From Strigamia acuminata (Eukaryota > Arthropoda > Chilopoda > Geophilomorpha > Linotaeniidae), in assembly GCA_949358305.1 (NCBI GenBank), contig OX442322.1, positions 7,688,001-7,752,000 of the forward strand: DNA of 64,000 nucleotides, given 5' to 3'. Positions 47,201 through 59,951 of this stretch are shown here, piece by piece (the first letter of the stretch is position 1; each line of letters starts with the position of its first letter). The position numbers were made by a program, and so were the translations under genes. A model generated the notes under the pieces. It worked only from the letters and a program-made list of their open reading frames with translations. It was not told the origin of the DNA and did no database searches.

Positions 47201-49465
47201 ATTCCGACAATTGAAAAAATTCCGAATACAAAGCGAGAAGTTGTTTCATTAATGGCTTCCATATTCGATCCAATGGGACTCATTGCTCCTGTTGTGCTTC
47301 AAATGAAACTGCTAGTTCAAGCAATCTGGATTAGAACAAAAAACTGGGATGAAAAGATTCTTGACTCAGAGAAAAAAGAAGTCGAAGAATGGAGTCAAGA
47401 CATACAAAAATTGAAAGAATTGAAAGTACAACGTTGGCTGCAGACTTATTCCGGTCAAGACATCACTTTAGAAGTTTTCTGTGACGCAAGCACAAAGGCA
47501 TTTGGCTGTTCAATTTTTGTCGTCAATCTAGAGGGCAAAAGAACTTTATTGTTGAGTAAATGTCGTATTGCGCCGACGAAAAAAGTGACTCTTCCTCGAC
47601 TTGAATTAACTGCAGCAGTGGTTGGAGTTAGGATGACCAAGTACCTGTTAGAAAACTTTCTTCCCGGGTACCCAGTCACTGAAGTGCGATACTACTCGGA
47701 CTCCACCATAACTTTAGCCTGGATAAATAGTGACAAAAACGTGTGGAAGCCATACGTCTCGAACCGTGTGCAAGAAATTACTTCTTCAACCAAACCCGAA
47801 CAATGGTCTCATGTACCAACGGAATTTAACCCAGCAGATTTATTGACTCGACCACATAACTCAAAAACATTGATGCAAAATAAACTTTGGTGGTTTGGAG
47901 TTGATGTTTCGAAACTAGAAAAAAGTGAAATTATACAAGAAGAACTTCCGGAAGACGAACGAAAAATCGTTGTGATGACAATTCAAGTGAAGGAAAGCTT
48001 TATTGGTCAATTCTTCAAACGTTTCCGGAATTACAACAAACTTTTGAGAGTTTTCTCATACATTTTGCGATGGAAAAACAAACTTTTGCGCGGTGAGCCT
48101 CTCTCGCCACTCGAGAAAGAGGCCAACCAATTGAAGATCCTGCAGTTTTCTCAGAAATTACATTTTTCTGAGGAGATTGATGATGTGAAAAACAAAAGAA
48201 AACTGTCTAAACACTCCACCCTACGCAATTTCGAGCTCTTCATTGACGAGGACGGATTACTTCGACTTCGTAGCCGCTTGAAAAAATCTTTATTGACATT
48301 TGATGAAGTGTATCCAATTATTTTGCATTATGATAGTTGGATAACAAGACTGTTAATTAAAAAAGTGCATTTGGAGTTGCTTCATGGTGACATAAGCGAA
48401 ACCTTGTATCACCTACGCGAACGATTTTGGATTATTAGAGGAAGAAGAACAATTCAGACAGTTATAAGAGAATGTGAAATTTGCAGACGAGGAAAACTTG
48501 CACGCAACAACCCTTCAACGGGTGACCTTCCTGCTGAACGTGTGACGCCAGCGGCGCCATTTCAAAACACAGGAGTGGACCACTTGGGTCCCATTTATGT
48601 CGGCAGCAACAAGAAAGAAAAGAAAAAAGTATATATCTTGCTTTTTACTTGTATGGTGACCCGTTCCATACATTTAGAAGTATCAGAGGACCTTTCTGTG
48701 CCAAAGTTTTTGCTTGCAATGAGAAGATTTGGGGCACGCTATGGATACCCCGGGAAGATTTTCTCTGACAACAGTAAGACGTTTGAGCGCGGAAGCCTCG
48801 AATTACAATCGTGGGGAAAACTCATCGGTCATAAAGATGTGAAAACATTCCTATCTGAAAAAAGGGTGCTATGGACATTCATCCCACCGCTGTCTCCATG
48901 GATGGGCGGAGCGTGGGAACGTCTAGTCCGCTCAGTAAAAGATAAACTTCGAAAGACATTGTTGCGCAGCACCGTAGACTTAGAAACTCTCCAAACATTG
49001 GTCTTGGAAATAAGTTCAGTGCTAAATTCCCGACCCTTAAGTTACGTCCCAGACAGTGTAGATGGTGGTAGAATTTTGGCACCTGAAAACTTTCTAACAG
49101 GAGGCATGCCAAAATACGTAATAAACAAACAACTGAGTGCAATTAAAAAATCAGATTTAAGAAAACTGGACATTAAACGACGCCAATTTATTTGGGAGTT
49201 CTGGAAAATTTGGAAAAAGAGTTACCTCATGCAATTGAGGAATTTTTATGAATCCAAAGGTGATAAGTTCTTCAAAAACCCTAAAGTAGACCAAATCGTG
49301 TTGCTAGAGAAAATGGGTACTAACCCATATTTTTGGCCCCTTGCTAGGATAAAGAAAATTTTTCCCGGTGAGGATGGTCAAATCCGTGTTATAAAAGTTG
49401 TGCTACCCGATGGACGTGAGTTGAAAAGGTCAGTCAAGCATGTGAGAGCCCTAGAACTTGAGTGA
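44225..49465 (+). CDS. BEL-1 gag-pol polyprotein (one internal TAG)
   Basis: One frame, 1746 codons, with TAG at 44576-44578 inside the Ser/Thr/Asn-rich linker of gag. Gag contains the capsid-like region with KLPKLDSVKFDGD, then three zinc knuckles (about 45340-45520: CIFC..., CFNCFRTGHRVGDC, CKHCGGRHHSTIC). Protease: MIDPGSHRSFI near 45680. RT: ADIKQAFLQV and FMDDLTSG (about 46955). RNase H: FCDASTKAFGC (about 47480). Integrase: CEIC (about 48475), D in VDHLGP, D in FSDNSKTF, E in AWERLVRS (about 48915). BEL elements normally make one Gag-Pol protein, so the TAG either inactivates this copy or is read through. The family is certain. Confidence 0.95.
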
Positions 49466-50391
49466 TTTTTCTTTTGTGATTTTTTTGCGTGGTTCTCCAT
49501 CTCTGTCCTCTCGCCGGCAATTCGCTGTTGCAAGACAGCGTAGAAATTGTTGTGCTATTTTATTGTCAATATTTTTTACCATTTACTTTGAGTTGATTAA
49601 AATCTTTAAGTGTTTTAATTTCCTTTGCCTAGGTGTTGATTCCGAACTGTTTTGGTGCATATTTCTTTCCCTAGCATACATTTGCGATGCTAGTGACGTC
49701 ATTTTTCTGTTTCCCGTAAAGTTACGGTTCCGTCTTCTAACCTTTTGTTTAGTACTTTTCAAATCACTTGGAATTTTATTAAGCATTCGTTTAGACTATT
49801 TCAAGCATGCTCTTTCTATCTAGATGCATCAAAACTGCTTTGGAAGTTCCGTTTGATTGGTTTGAACGTTCGTTTCCGTCTGCCATAAAAGCGCAGCCGG
49901 GAATGTTCGTTTGGCCGATAATTTCGTATTTATTCAATCTGTGTATTTTATTCCGATGTTTTGTGAAGAGAATTGATAATTATTCTTATAATTTAATCGA
50001 TACTTTATTGATTATTTACATTTAGTGTTTTTACATTCATTTTACGTGTAGTTTTGCCGCCGATGTTATGTTCGCCGGACGCCATGTTTGATCCAACACC
50101 TTTGTTATGTTCGCCGGTCGCCATGTTTGTCCCAAGCGACGATTACACAATGTAACCGTTATTTTTGTATTTTATATCACATAATTTGCATTTACTATTA
50201 CATTGCGTTATTATTCAGTATGTATTCTTTGATAATTTTGTGCTTTTGTACCGATCGAAATTCAAATGTGATCGTTATGTAATTTTCCTGGCCTGTGATT
50301 GGCTATCGTCAATCCTTTCTTTCCGAGATCGGTTTATTGCTAATATCTCATTGTTTAACGTGTTTTTGGACATTGTTGTGATTAGCTTTTT
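49466..50391 (+). other. BEL-1 3' untranslated region
   Basis: About 0.9 kb, T-rich, no gene. It contains a duplicated motif TTATGTTCGCCGG (about 50065 and 50106). It ends with AGCTTTTT rather than a clear polypurine tract. Confidence 0.6.
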
Positions 50392-50926
50392 TGTTCACCG
50401 CATTCTTGTGGTCATTTCAATGTAATTCAATGTATTTTTAGTGCATTTTTAAGCAAATGCCAACTTTGCCGTGATCTTGTTTCCTCCGTTACCATGGTAA
50501 CGGAATCTTTCGTGTATCTGTATTTCGCCGCTATCGGCCTGGCGCGTGCCATATTCGGTACTGCGCATGTGCGGTTCTCTAAGAACCAATCTAATTGCTG
50601 TAATTTCTTCAGTTATTAACCAACCTTTGAATAAATGTGTTGTGTTTTATTAGCTCTTGTTTTAGGTTTATTTTCAAACACATTCAATGTGTAGTGAGTA
50701 GTTTAAAAATTCTCAGGCCAACTTATGTTTCCGCCACCTATTGGATACTTGGTGCAGGTGTTCTCCACATTGTTCCAGCGGTACAACAATGCCATTTGTT
50801 GCGGATTTATTGCTCTCCAGTGCGATTTTCGTACTAGCCACGCCATACGACCTTGGGCGAGCTCAAGTGTCTTGAATTTGGATACGCATCGCCATTCCTT
50901 TCTATCTGTCTTGTTGACCTGCAACA
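50392..50926 (+). repeat. 3' LTR of BEL-1
   Basis: Matches 42693-43227 with no difference seen by eye. Confidence 0.93.
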
Positions 50927-51302
50927 GCGGCCTCGAACGTCATATTGGCGGTAAAACCAGTACATTTGAAATTAGATACACAGAATGTTTATAAAAACCA
51001 CATAGGAATGTTAAATAAAATTAGGAAATGTTATTTCCTGCACAAAATCACACTATTTATTCAACACAACACTTTGAAATAGATCGTAAGCCGCACGAAC
51101 CGAACATTATCGGCCGCGCCCATGCGGTGGCCGACAACGAACGTTCGCACTGACGAAACGAAAACACTTGGGCAATAATAAAGCACACCAGTCGAAAGAG
51201 CAGACAATAATTAGTAGAAAGCAATTGTGAATAGAATTCTTAACAACTCGGAAAGTATAGAACGAAACGTTAGAAGTTCTAACGAAACGAGACTAGTAAT
51301 GG
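50927..51302 (-). mobile_element. 376-bp fragment of a BEL-3-type 3' region
   Basis: Matches 60222-60597 with about two differences. It is bounded exactly by the BEL-1 3' LTR on the left and the BEL-4a LTR on the right, so it is the piece of an older BEL-3 relative exposed between later insertions. Confidence 0.8.
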
Positions 51303-52576
51303 AATGTTGCAAACAGACATGTCGAACTCGGAAGTCGCGTGGTACATTCATAGGCAACTGTCCTGTTGCGCCTCCATGATCGTATAGTAGAAATTCCAGC
51401 AGCAGAAAGCGTTAGGCCTAGCATTAGGCCTAGTTCTCAACCAGTAGATCAAATGGGAAAAACATCTCAGCTAATGGGCAAGCAAATGTGTCTTCAAGGA
51501 GGAGGAGAGTCAGCTTGGCTCTCTACTCACTCATTCTCTGGGAACTCATTTCAGAAATAATCCAAAGGAAGAACATCAAAGAAAGAGAAAAGAATAACAA
51601 CTTATTTATTCTAAATCAACCATAACAAGCTTCTTCTAGCAACAGCTAGTAACAACAGTAACTCACTCTCTACCTAGCAACAACAAGCGCCTAGCAACCG
51701 TGAACAATGGCGCTAAAATAGGCTTATTTACAAGCGACAATTACTCATTATAAATAACTTATTGCCTCCAAAGAGGGCGCTACGTGTCTCAAACTTAACC
51801 CTTTTACATCAAATTGATAACAAGTAATAAAAGCTTAATCTTAACATCTATTAGAGGCATAAAATACACAAATAAACAAGTATTAACAATTCCCATTCTT
51901 AGTTCCAGAGGAAAGCCAACTTTCCTTCTCAAAGACAAAAGCCAACCGCTCATCATGCAAGATGGCGGCACAGCAACTTGCTAACAGCTGTGCAGGCGAA
52001 CAGGAGCGAGCCAGACAGACTTCCATAGCCGCCCTTGACCAGACATCGACGCAAGGACCTTCCAAACAGCGTGGGGACTCGAACGAGAGTCCAAACCAAG
52101 GCGTATCGACGCCGCTCTAGACACACACGCGGATCCGATGCGTCCAAATGCCGTCAACTGTCACGGGAGCTTTACGCTGCTCGCCACCTGCTGCCTCACG
52201 TCTTGGAAAGTCGCTGACCCCCTAAAACATCAAGCAAAAGGTAAACAACAATCAAATAAAATATGCCTATCTCAAAACAACTCTAATAATTCTTAAACTA
52301 ATACACAGAATTACTAAACCACTAAAACGATCACATCAAAACGACCACAAGTGACCGACAACACATCTCCCGACCAATCCAGGTGCGACTGGCAGCATGA
52401 CGACCGTCAAGGACATCACCAAACAAGACCGCTGGTCAGCCAAACAACCGGACATCTCAGATATGTCTCCAACTTGTGTCAAAAACTAAAAAGCAAATTA
52501 AAAAGTCAAATCTTCTTTTCAGAAGCCAAAACGTGGAAAACTTCTAAATCTTTTTGTTGCGTTCCTGCTCGCAACA
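51303..52576 (-). repeat. 3' LTR of BEL-4a
   Basis: On the minus strand TGTTGCGAGC...TTTGCAACA, 1274 bp. Inverted match to 56115-57389 with a small percentage of differences. Confidence 0.88.
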
Positions 52577-52626
52577 TCGCTGCCAGCCGAAAAAGAAGAG
52601 AACAGCCGGCCGAAAGGTCCGGCGCT

Positions 52627-55600
52627 CTAGTCCAGCTCCAACGCCCGTACGTGTTTGACCGATCGTCTGTATTCTTTGCCGTTTGACGAAAGCACACGTA
52701 CGACTCGAACGAGACCGTCTTCCCCGGGCATGACCTCGGTGATACGGGCAAGAGGCCAGAAATAAGGATTGCTTCCTACTTTCTCCAGCAAAACCACTTG
52801 TCCAACTTCTGGATTTTTGTATGCGGAATCCCCCTTCACCTCGTGGAAGTTCCGGAGCTGCTTTAAGTAGCTTTCCTTCCAAAGCCTCCAAAACTCCCAG
52901 AGGTGAAGTCTCCGCTTCTTCTCTAGATGCAGTAAATCCTTTCTACGAATGGCGTGCAATGGTCGATTTATAACAAACTTCGGCATACCTCCTGTTAAGA
53001 AGTGTTCGGGTGAAATGACGTGGCCCCCGTCAGGTTCCTCGTGTACGTAAGAGAGAGGACGCGAGTTCAGTACCGAACTGACTTCCGCCGACAGTGTCTG
53101 TAACGTTTCCAAATCGACTGTATGGCAAAGCAACGTCTTCCGTAGCTTGTCCTTCACGGAACGGACGAGCCTTTCCCAAGCTCCGCCCGCCCATGGCGAG
53201 AGCGGTGGGATAAAAGACCAGACTATTCGCTTTTCCGAAAGCAATGTCTTTATCCCGTCCTTACACAATAACTTCCCCCACGATTGAATCTCTTGGCTAC
53301 CCCGCTCGAAGGTCTTCGAATTGTCCGAGAAAACCTTCGCCGGATAACCGAATCGAGCGCCAAAACGACGGAACGCCAACAGAAACTTCTCGACCGATAA
53401 ATCAACCGAGACTTCCAAGTGAATGGCTCTCGTCGCCAGGCAGGTAAAAAGTAATATGTATACCTTCTTTTCCTTTTCCTTACTCGTGATCTTCAATGGT
53501 CCGAGGTGATCTATGCCCGTGTTTTGAAACGGAGCTGCCGGCGTAACTCTCTCCATAGGAGGATCGCCAGTAGAAGGATTATGGCGTCCCAATCGTTCTT
53601 TCCTACAGGTTAAGCAGCTACGAATCACAGACTTAACTGTTCTTCGACCTCGTATCACCCAATAGCGATCTCGGACACGATAAAGTGTCTCGCTAAGGTC
53701 ACCATGCAACAACTGCAGGTGAGCTCGTCTAATGATCAGTTTGGTGACCCAGCTGTCAGGGTGTAACAGAATAGGGTAAGCTTTGTCGAAAGACAGTGTC
53801 GACTTCCCTAAACGACTTCTAAGTCTCAAAATCTCTTTTTCGTCAAGAAAAATGTCGAAATTTTTCAGGATTGACTCCTTGTGGACCTTCTCCTTAAGCT
53901 CTGTGGCTAATATCTCGTCTCGAAAGTACGTGTCCTGTGCTAAACGAATAATCTTTTCCTCGGCTAACTCCATCTCGAGGTACTCGAGGTCCCTCCCACG
54001 CGAAGAAAAAAAAGGTAGCCAGCGCCTCATGCGCGCAAACACTTTCACAAGCTTACTAAATGAGCTAAAGCGTTCAAAAAATTTGATCGTGAATGCTTCT
54101 CCCAGCATGCTAGCTGTAACAACTTTCCCTTTTTTCTCTTCCTCAAGCGGAAAAACGACGGTATCTAAATCGATAGGAAGAACTTCTGGTTGGCCAGGTC
54201 CATCCCACCAAAGACGGTTAGCCATTAGGCTTCTAGCGTCGCAAGGTCGCGTAAAAACGTCTGCTGGATTCCGCTCTGTCGGAATGTATGTCCACTGTTC
54301 CGGACTAGACTTTTCTAAAACTTCTGCAACCCGATTGGAAACATAGGGCTTCCAACGGTTTTTAACGGATCTTATCCAGCCTAATGCTACCATTGAGTCA
54401 GAGAAGTAACTGACTTTACCAATGGGATAGGTAGGCAGGAAATCCTTCAACAAATACTCTGTCATACGGACGCCCACTACTGTGGCGGTCAGCTCTAGGC
54501 GTGGTAGGGATAACTTTGTCATCGGAGCAATGCGTCCTTTGCTTAGAAGCAACTGACAATCTCCAGACGCAGCGCGGACATAAATTGCGCATCCATACGC
54601 TTGCGGGCTTGCGTCGCAATATACTTCAAGATCTAATGATTGACCCGAATAAGTTCCCATCCATCGCTTGACCTTTGCGTCAATAAGACGTTGCAAGTCG
54701 GTGTACCATTTGGTAACTCGCTCAGAACTCTCGTCCGAAATCCTATCGTCCCACTTGATCTCTCGCCCCCACATGGACTGCAAAAGTAATTTCATCGGCA
54801 AGATGACCGGTGAGATCAACCCGAGAGGATCGAAGACCGATGCCACCAAAGATAAGATACCCCTTCTTGTTCTGGTAATCTCAACTCCTTCAGGTATCCT
54901 AAACATGATAACATCTTCTTGAACTTTCCAAACAATACCCAACATCTTGATAATGTCTAAATCCTTAAATTCCTCTGCTCTCATATGAAAATCTTCTCCC
55001 TTAAGCGCGTTGAAAACCTCAGCACTTGAAGTGGCCCACTTTACAAGAGGCAATTTTCCCTCATCTAGAATAGTTCGTAAATTCACGCAATGTTGCGTCG
55101 TCTTTGCAGCGTTATCGTCGCCGGACGTCAGGTCATCCATGTAAATTCCCTTGTCCAGGGCGTCTGCTTCCTTCGGAAAAAGGACTAAATATAGACGCCC
55201 CTGCGCTCGAATAACCGCGCAGAGCAAAAACGGGGATGAGTTGACACCGAAAGGCACAACTATCATCCGTAACACAACCAAATGGTCCCATAAGTTTTGC
55301 CATGAATATTCGTTCTGAAAATATTCGTCGGAAACCCACAAAAATCTTAAGTAATCGCAATGTTCTAACTTAATCAATACCTGAAGAAAGGCTTGTTTAA
55401 TGTCCGCTATCGCAACCACACAGTAAAGTCGGAAACGAACAATTACTGGCACAATGTCCGGATTAAGGCTCGGACCAGGGTATAAGCAGTCGTTTAAAGA
55501 AGGAACTCCTTTCTTTGAAGACGACGCGTTAAAAACTACTCTAAACTTCGTTGTATCTCTATCCTCCCTAATCACTGGATGGTGCGGAATAACATAAACG

Positions 55601-56114
55601 CCAGACTTCTTGTATCTTTCTGCAAGAGGTACTACTTCTGCGTGCTCTTCGTGCACGTAGTCCCACATAGCTTTGTGGTAGCGTTCTTTGTGGTCACTGC
55701 TGCTGTCAATCCTTCTCAACGTGTGCGACAACTGATTCAATGCCAAATCCCAATTGGATTCCAACGAACCAATTCGCTCATTGAAAGGTAAGCAAACTTC
55801 ATAACGACCATCTTCTCTTCTTGTCTTTGTTTTCTCGAAACGATCTCTAATAAAATCGGAATCACGCTCGCCGGCACTAATACCAACGGCTTCTAAACTC
55901 CATAGCTTCTCCAAGTCTCGGTCTGTTTTAATATCACAGGTGTTGCAGCAAGAAACGTCGCGCGAGCTCTCTGAGAAGACATCAGTCGACCCAGCTGCTC
56001 CTGATAACACCCACCCAAAGATGGTGTTTACCAAACCCAGTCGACTATCCAGGCGTTTGCGTCCTTCCAAGCAGATTTCCCACCAGACATCAACGCCAAG
56101 CAAGATATCAACAT
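52627..56114 (-). pseudogene. BEL-4a pol, 5'-truncated by insertion
   Basis: An open frame of about 1160 codons. It begins within the VDILLGVDVWW segment after the protease and runs through RT (YMDDLTSG, about 55125-55145), RNase H (VYCDASPQAYGC) and integrase (LTCRKERLG zinc part; D in IDHLGP; D in FSDNSKTF; E in AWERLVRS) to the LELD end. The frame appears to extend upstream to 56340, but those 75 codons are antisense LTR of BEL-4b and not protein. Gag and most of the protease are missing. Confidence 0.9.
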
Positions 56115-57389
56115 TGTTGCGAGCAGGAACGCAACAAAAAGATTTAGAAGTTTTCCACGTTTTGGCTTCTGAAAAGAAGATTTGACTTTTTAATTTGCTT
56201 TTTAGTTTTTGACACAAGTTGGAGACATATCTGAGATGTCCGGTTGTTTGGCTGACCAGCGGTCTTGTTTGGTGATGTCCTTGACGGTCGTCATGCTGCC
56301 AGTCGCACCTGGATTGGTCGGGAGATGTGTTGTCGGTCACTTGTGGTCGTTTTGATGTGATCGTTTTAGTGGTTTAGTAATTCTGTGTATTAGTTTAAGA
56401 ATTATTAGAGTTGTTTTGAGATAGGCATATTTTATTTGATTGTTGTTTACCTTTTGCTTGATGTTTTAGGGGGTCAGCGACTTTCCAAGACGTGAGGCAG
56501 CAGGTGGCGAGCGGCGTAAAGCTCCCGTGACAGTTGACGGCATTTGGACGCATCGGATCCGCGTGTGTGTCTAGAGCGGCGTCGATACGCCTTGGTTTGG
56601 ACTCTCGTTCGAGTCCCCACGCTGTTTGGAAGGTCCTTGCGTCGATGTCTGGTCAAGGGCGGCTATGGAAGTCTGTCTGGCTCGCTCCTGTTCGCCTGCA
56701 CAGCTGTTAGCAAGTTGCTGTGCCGCCATCTTGCATGATGAGCGGTTGGCTTTTGTCTTTGAGAAGGGAAGTTGGCTTTCCTCTGGAACTAAGAATGGGA
56801 ATTGTTAATACTTGTTTATTTATGTATTTTATGCCTCTAATAGATGTTAAGTTTAAGCTTTTATTACTTGTTATCAATTTGATGTAAAAGGGGTAAGTTT
56901 GAGACACTTAGCGCCCTCTTTGGAGGCAATAAGTTATTTATAATGAGTAATTGTCATTTGTAGTTAAGCCTATTTTTTAGCGCCATTGTTCACGGTTGCT
57001 AGGCGCTTGTTGTTGCTAGGTTGAGAGTGAGTTACTGTTGTTACTAGCTGTTGCTAGAAGAAGCTTGTTATGGTTGATTTAGAATAAATAAGTTGTTATT
57101 CTTTTCTCTTTCTTTGATGTTCTTTCTTTGGATTATTTCTGAAATGAGTTCCCAGAGAATGAGTGAGTAGAGAGCCAAGCTGACTCTCCTCCTCCTTGAA
57201 GACACATTTGCTTGCCCATTAGCTGAGATGTTTTTCCCATTTGATCTACTGGTTGAGAACTAGGCCTAATGCTAGGCCTAACGCTTTCTGCTGCTGGAAT
57301 TTCTACTATACGATCATGGAGGCGCAACAGGACAGTTGCCTATGAATGTACCACGCGACTTCCGAGTTCGACATGTCTGTTTGCAACAG
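56115..57389 (+). repeat. 5' LTR of BEL-4b
   Basis: TGTTGCGAGC...TTTGCAACA, 1275 bp, AATAAA at about 57084. Together with 51303-52576 it forms a large inverted repeat. Confidence 0.88.
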
Positions 57390-58192
57390 GGGAAGTTTGT
57401 TTTTTGGTGCCTGTGACCCGGATTCGTGCGCGTTTGATCACCGTGCGTGAAGCTAGAGTTTGGCCACTTCACAGACGGTTCAGGGGATTTGTGACAACAG
57501 GACGGTTTGTGCAGTTAGCGGCTGGTTCCGCATGTATTTCCGATCAAGTTTGTGCAGCTGAGAATCGTCTAGAAGCGACCATCAATGCCAGGGGTCCAGT
57601 TCAAGTGACACAACGCAATGTGCAGCAGTTCGCCATGTTTTTGAAGATGACATTCAGTTGTTTCTTTGTGATTTTGATGGGTTTTGCTTTGGGTTTTTAT
57701 TTGTGTCCTTTTGGGGGAGATATGAGTCTTGCTATTGCATTTTAAGTGATATAAAATAAGTTTTGGCTCTACTATAACTGCATAAGCAGGAGAGCAACAG
57801 ATTTAGCTAGAATAGTCTATAGTTTGCATGATTTTTAGTGGAATTCTTGTGAACAGGGATTATTTAAATTCTCTTAGAGCATTTATTTGTAAACAGAAGA
57901 AGTTTACTTGTAATTTTAGAAGAGAGTTAGTCAGTCTGAGTATTTACATTCTCAGAATTGTTAGGGATTTATTCTAAAAAGGTTTTAGTTGAGATTTTGA
58001 GTGAGTCTGTGATTCAACCACTCAAATTATTTTAGAAATCCTTTTGGAGTTTTGTCTGTATAGCAGAGAGTTTGGGTGTTTAAGCACTCAGATTCTAAAG
58101 GTTTGTCTTAAGTTTAACGTGTGTGTTGTGTGTTGGTGTAAGGTGACCGTAATAATTGTCTTTGCTTTCCAACCTTTTCAGGTGCGATCAGC
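57390..58192 (+). other. BEL-4b leader with tRNA-His-like primer site
   Basis: TGGTGCCTGTGACCCGGATTCG (about 57407) matches the complement of the tRNA-His 3' end apart from one inserted T and one mismatch. A 158-codon frame (57269-57745) crosses the LTR end and this site. A strong pyrimidine tract ending TTTTCAG (about 58181) precedes the gag ATG by about a dozen bases. Confidence 0.55.
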
Positions 58193-59413
58193 ATGTCTAC
58201 GTCACCAGGAAGAACCTCACCTACACCGGTTACAATTCCTAAGCCGGATGAGTTGGACGTTTTGACCTCTCGATTTGAGACGGTTGGGGTCGCAGTTGAG
58301 GAGTTGTTGAAGGAATCAAAGGCCATTACCGATCCTGCAGAGCTAGAAGCAACTGCTTTAGCCGCAGAGGAACAGATTAAGAAGATGGTTGATGACCTGA
58401 ACCTGATGCAACCACTGATACCTAGAGATCAGTACATGGCCAACCTTAGGGAAATTGAGGGTTATTACACGCCCATGGCAGTGTTGAAGCACCGTAGCCA
58501 AGTGGCGCAACGATTTGTGTCGCATTGGACAGCAAATGCGTCGACGTCGTCTGCCAATACAAGCCAGAATCAGACTAATGTTTCACAACAAAGTAGTCTT
58601 TCACAATTAGCGCGAAGAAATCGCAACGCTAAACTTCCAAAGTTGGAAATAGCAAAGTTTGGTGGAGAAGTTGTTGAGTTCAAGTCCTTTTTGGATCGAT
58701 TTGACTCAACAGTGCACACAAACTCAGACCTCTCGGAAGTAGAGAAGCTGCAATACCTGCAGTCATTCTGCACAGGTGAAGCAGCAACGCTAATATCCAC
58801 CTTTAGACAAGTGGATGGATCCTACGACTTAGCTCGTAGTGAATTGATTCGAAGTTATGGGGACGACGAAGCGCAGCGAGCAGCTTTGCTCAAGTCTCTT
58901 AAGGATTTGAAACCAATCACAGAAGTACACCCTGTCAAGGCGGTGAAAGCGCAACTGACAAAGTTGTCTGCAACCATTAGGATGCTTGAGCAGTTAAGTG
59001 TTCCTGTTCAGACAGCGGGTTTTCTTTTAGCACCTGACGTGTTGAGGAAGTTCCCGCCGATTATGGTCACTCAGTTTTACAGATCCCATGGAACCAAATC
59101 CTCAAATTTATTGACGATTTTGGACTTTTTTGCCACAGAAGTTAAGCTTCTAGAGCAAGTAGAAGACGTTATGGGATCCAATCTCCTTCACATTAAGAAG
59201 GACAAGGTCGATAAGAGCGACCAAAAAGAGCAACGAAAAGGGACAATGTCCACTTGTGCATTGGCTCAAGGGACAAAGAGCTCGAGTAATCCCAAGTTGA
59301 CAGTCGATAAAGCGACTTGCATTTTTTGCAAAGAAGGGCACGCTAACTCCTTTTGCAAAAAAGAGATTAGCGTTGAGGACAAGTCTGCCATTGCGCAAAA
59401 GAATCGGCTTTGC
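58193..59413 (+). pseudogene. BEL-4b gag, interrupted in the zinc-knuckle region
   Basis: An N-terminal helical domain, a Ser/Asn/Gln-rich linker, a capsid-like part (AKLPKLEIAKFGGEVVEF, LQYLQSFCTGEAATLI) and the first CIFC...H...C knuckle are present. The frame is cut just after KNRLC, where the second knuckle should begin, by the LTR of BEL-3. The last nine apparent codons come from that LTR. The linker here has no stop, unlike BEL-1. Confidence 0.9.
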
Positions 59414-59951
59414 TGTTGCGGTCGGTCAACACGAATATAGAAGAAATGGGCATTTGCGGTTTGAAATTCCCGCCACTAAGATTTGATGATCGTATAGCAA
59501 AGTACGTACATAAACCGTGCTGGAAACCACAATAATCACTCCCGAATCCATTGTTGCATGAGGAGAAAGCAATCGAGAGCACTGTTGAAAGGTATCCGAG
59601 TGCTTGTTTATCCATAAGCCAGCGGGGAAAAGAGATTAACTACTCCCGACACATTGGAAAAGATGGCGGAAATAAAGTTAAACACGAGCTAAAATTCAAC
59701 AACTTCTTTAATGAACGGTTAGATGAAAACTGAATAAAATACACGAATGTAATTGGCCCTCAAGGGAGCCGCACATGCGCAATACCGAAAATGGCACGCG
59801 CCAAGCCGATTAGCGGCGAAATACAGACACAAAATTCTCCGTTGTCATGGCAACGGAGGAAAACGAAATACAGGCAAAGTTGACAAATTGTGAAATTAGC
59901 ACGGATTACAGTTTGTAATATATCAAAATGACCGCAAGAATGCAGTGAATA
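59414..59951 (-). repeat. 3' LTR of BEL-3
   Basis: 538 bp. On the minus strand it starts TATTCACTGC (TG changed to TA relative to BEL-1) and ends CCGCAACA. Alignable with the BEL-1 LTR but heavily diverged. Confidence 0.82.

Larger units (their letters stand above)
42693..50926 (+). mobile_element. BEL-1: full-length BEL/Pao retrotransposon
   Basis: 5' LTR 42693-43227, leader, gag-pol, 3' untranslated region and 3' LTR 50392-50926 (535 bp each, identical by eye). The only coding lesion is one TAG in the gag linker. Flanks do not show a target duplication, and the eight bases AGCTTTTT precede both LTRs. Confidence 0.92.
51303..56114 (-). mobile_element. BEL-4a: 3' part of a BEL/Pao element, interrupted
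   Basis: On the minus strand: pol from a point within the protease region to the stop at 52627, a 50-base spacer, and the 3' LTR (52576-51303). Its upstream part is displaced by BEL-4b, which is inserted at 56115 in the opposite orientation. Confidence 0.85.
56115..59413 (+). mobile_element. BEL-4b: 5' part of a BEL/Pao element inserted into BEL-4a
   Basis: 5' LTR, leader and gag on the plus strand, in the opposite orientation to its host copy of the same family. It is interrupted at 59413/59414 by BEL-3. The five bases before it (AACAT, 56110-56114) are the expected left target duplication; the right one is out of the window. Confidence 0.82.

Noticed and set aside
52351-52686. 111-codon ORF and the matching N-terminus of the 1237-codon minus ORF
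   Set aside because: Both arise from the antisense of the BEL-4 LTR; the real pol fragment begins at 56114.
51303-57389. Giant inverted-repeat DNA transposon (1.27-kb terminal inverted repeats flanking a pol gene)
   Set aside because: The repeats are BEL LTRs in opposite orientation, better explained by nested insertion of one BEL copy into another.
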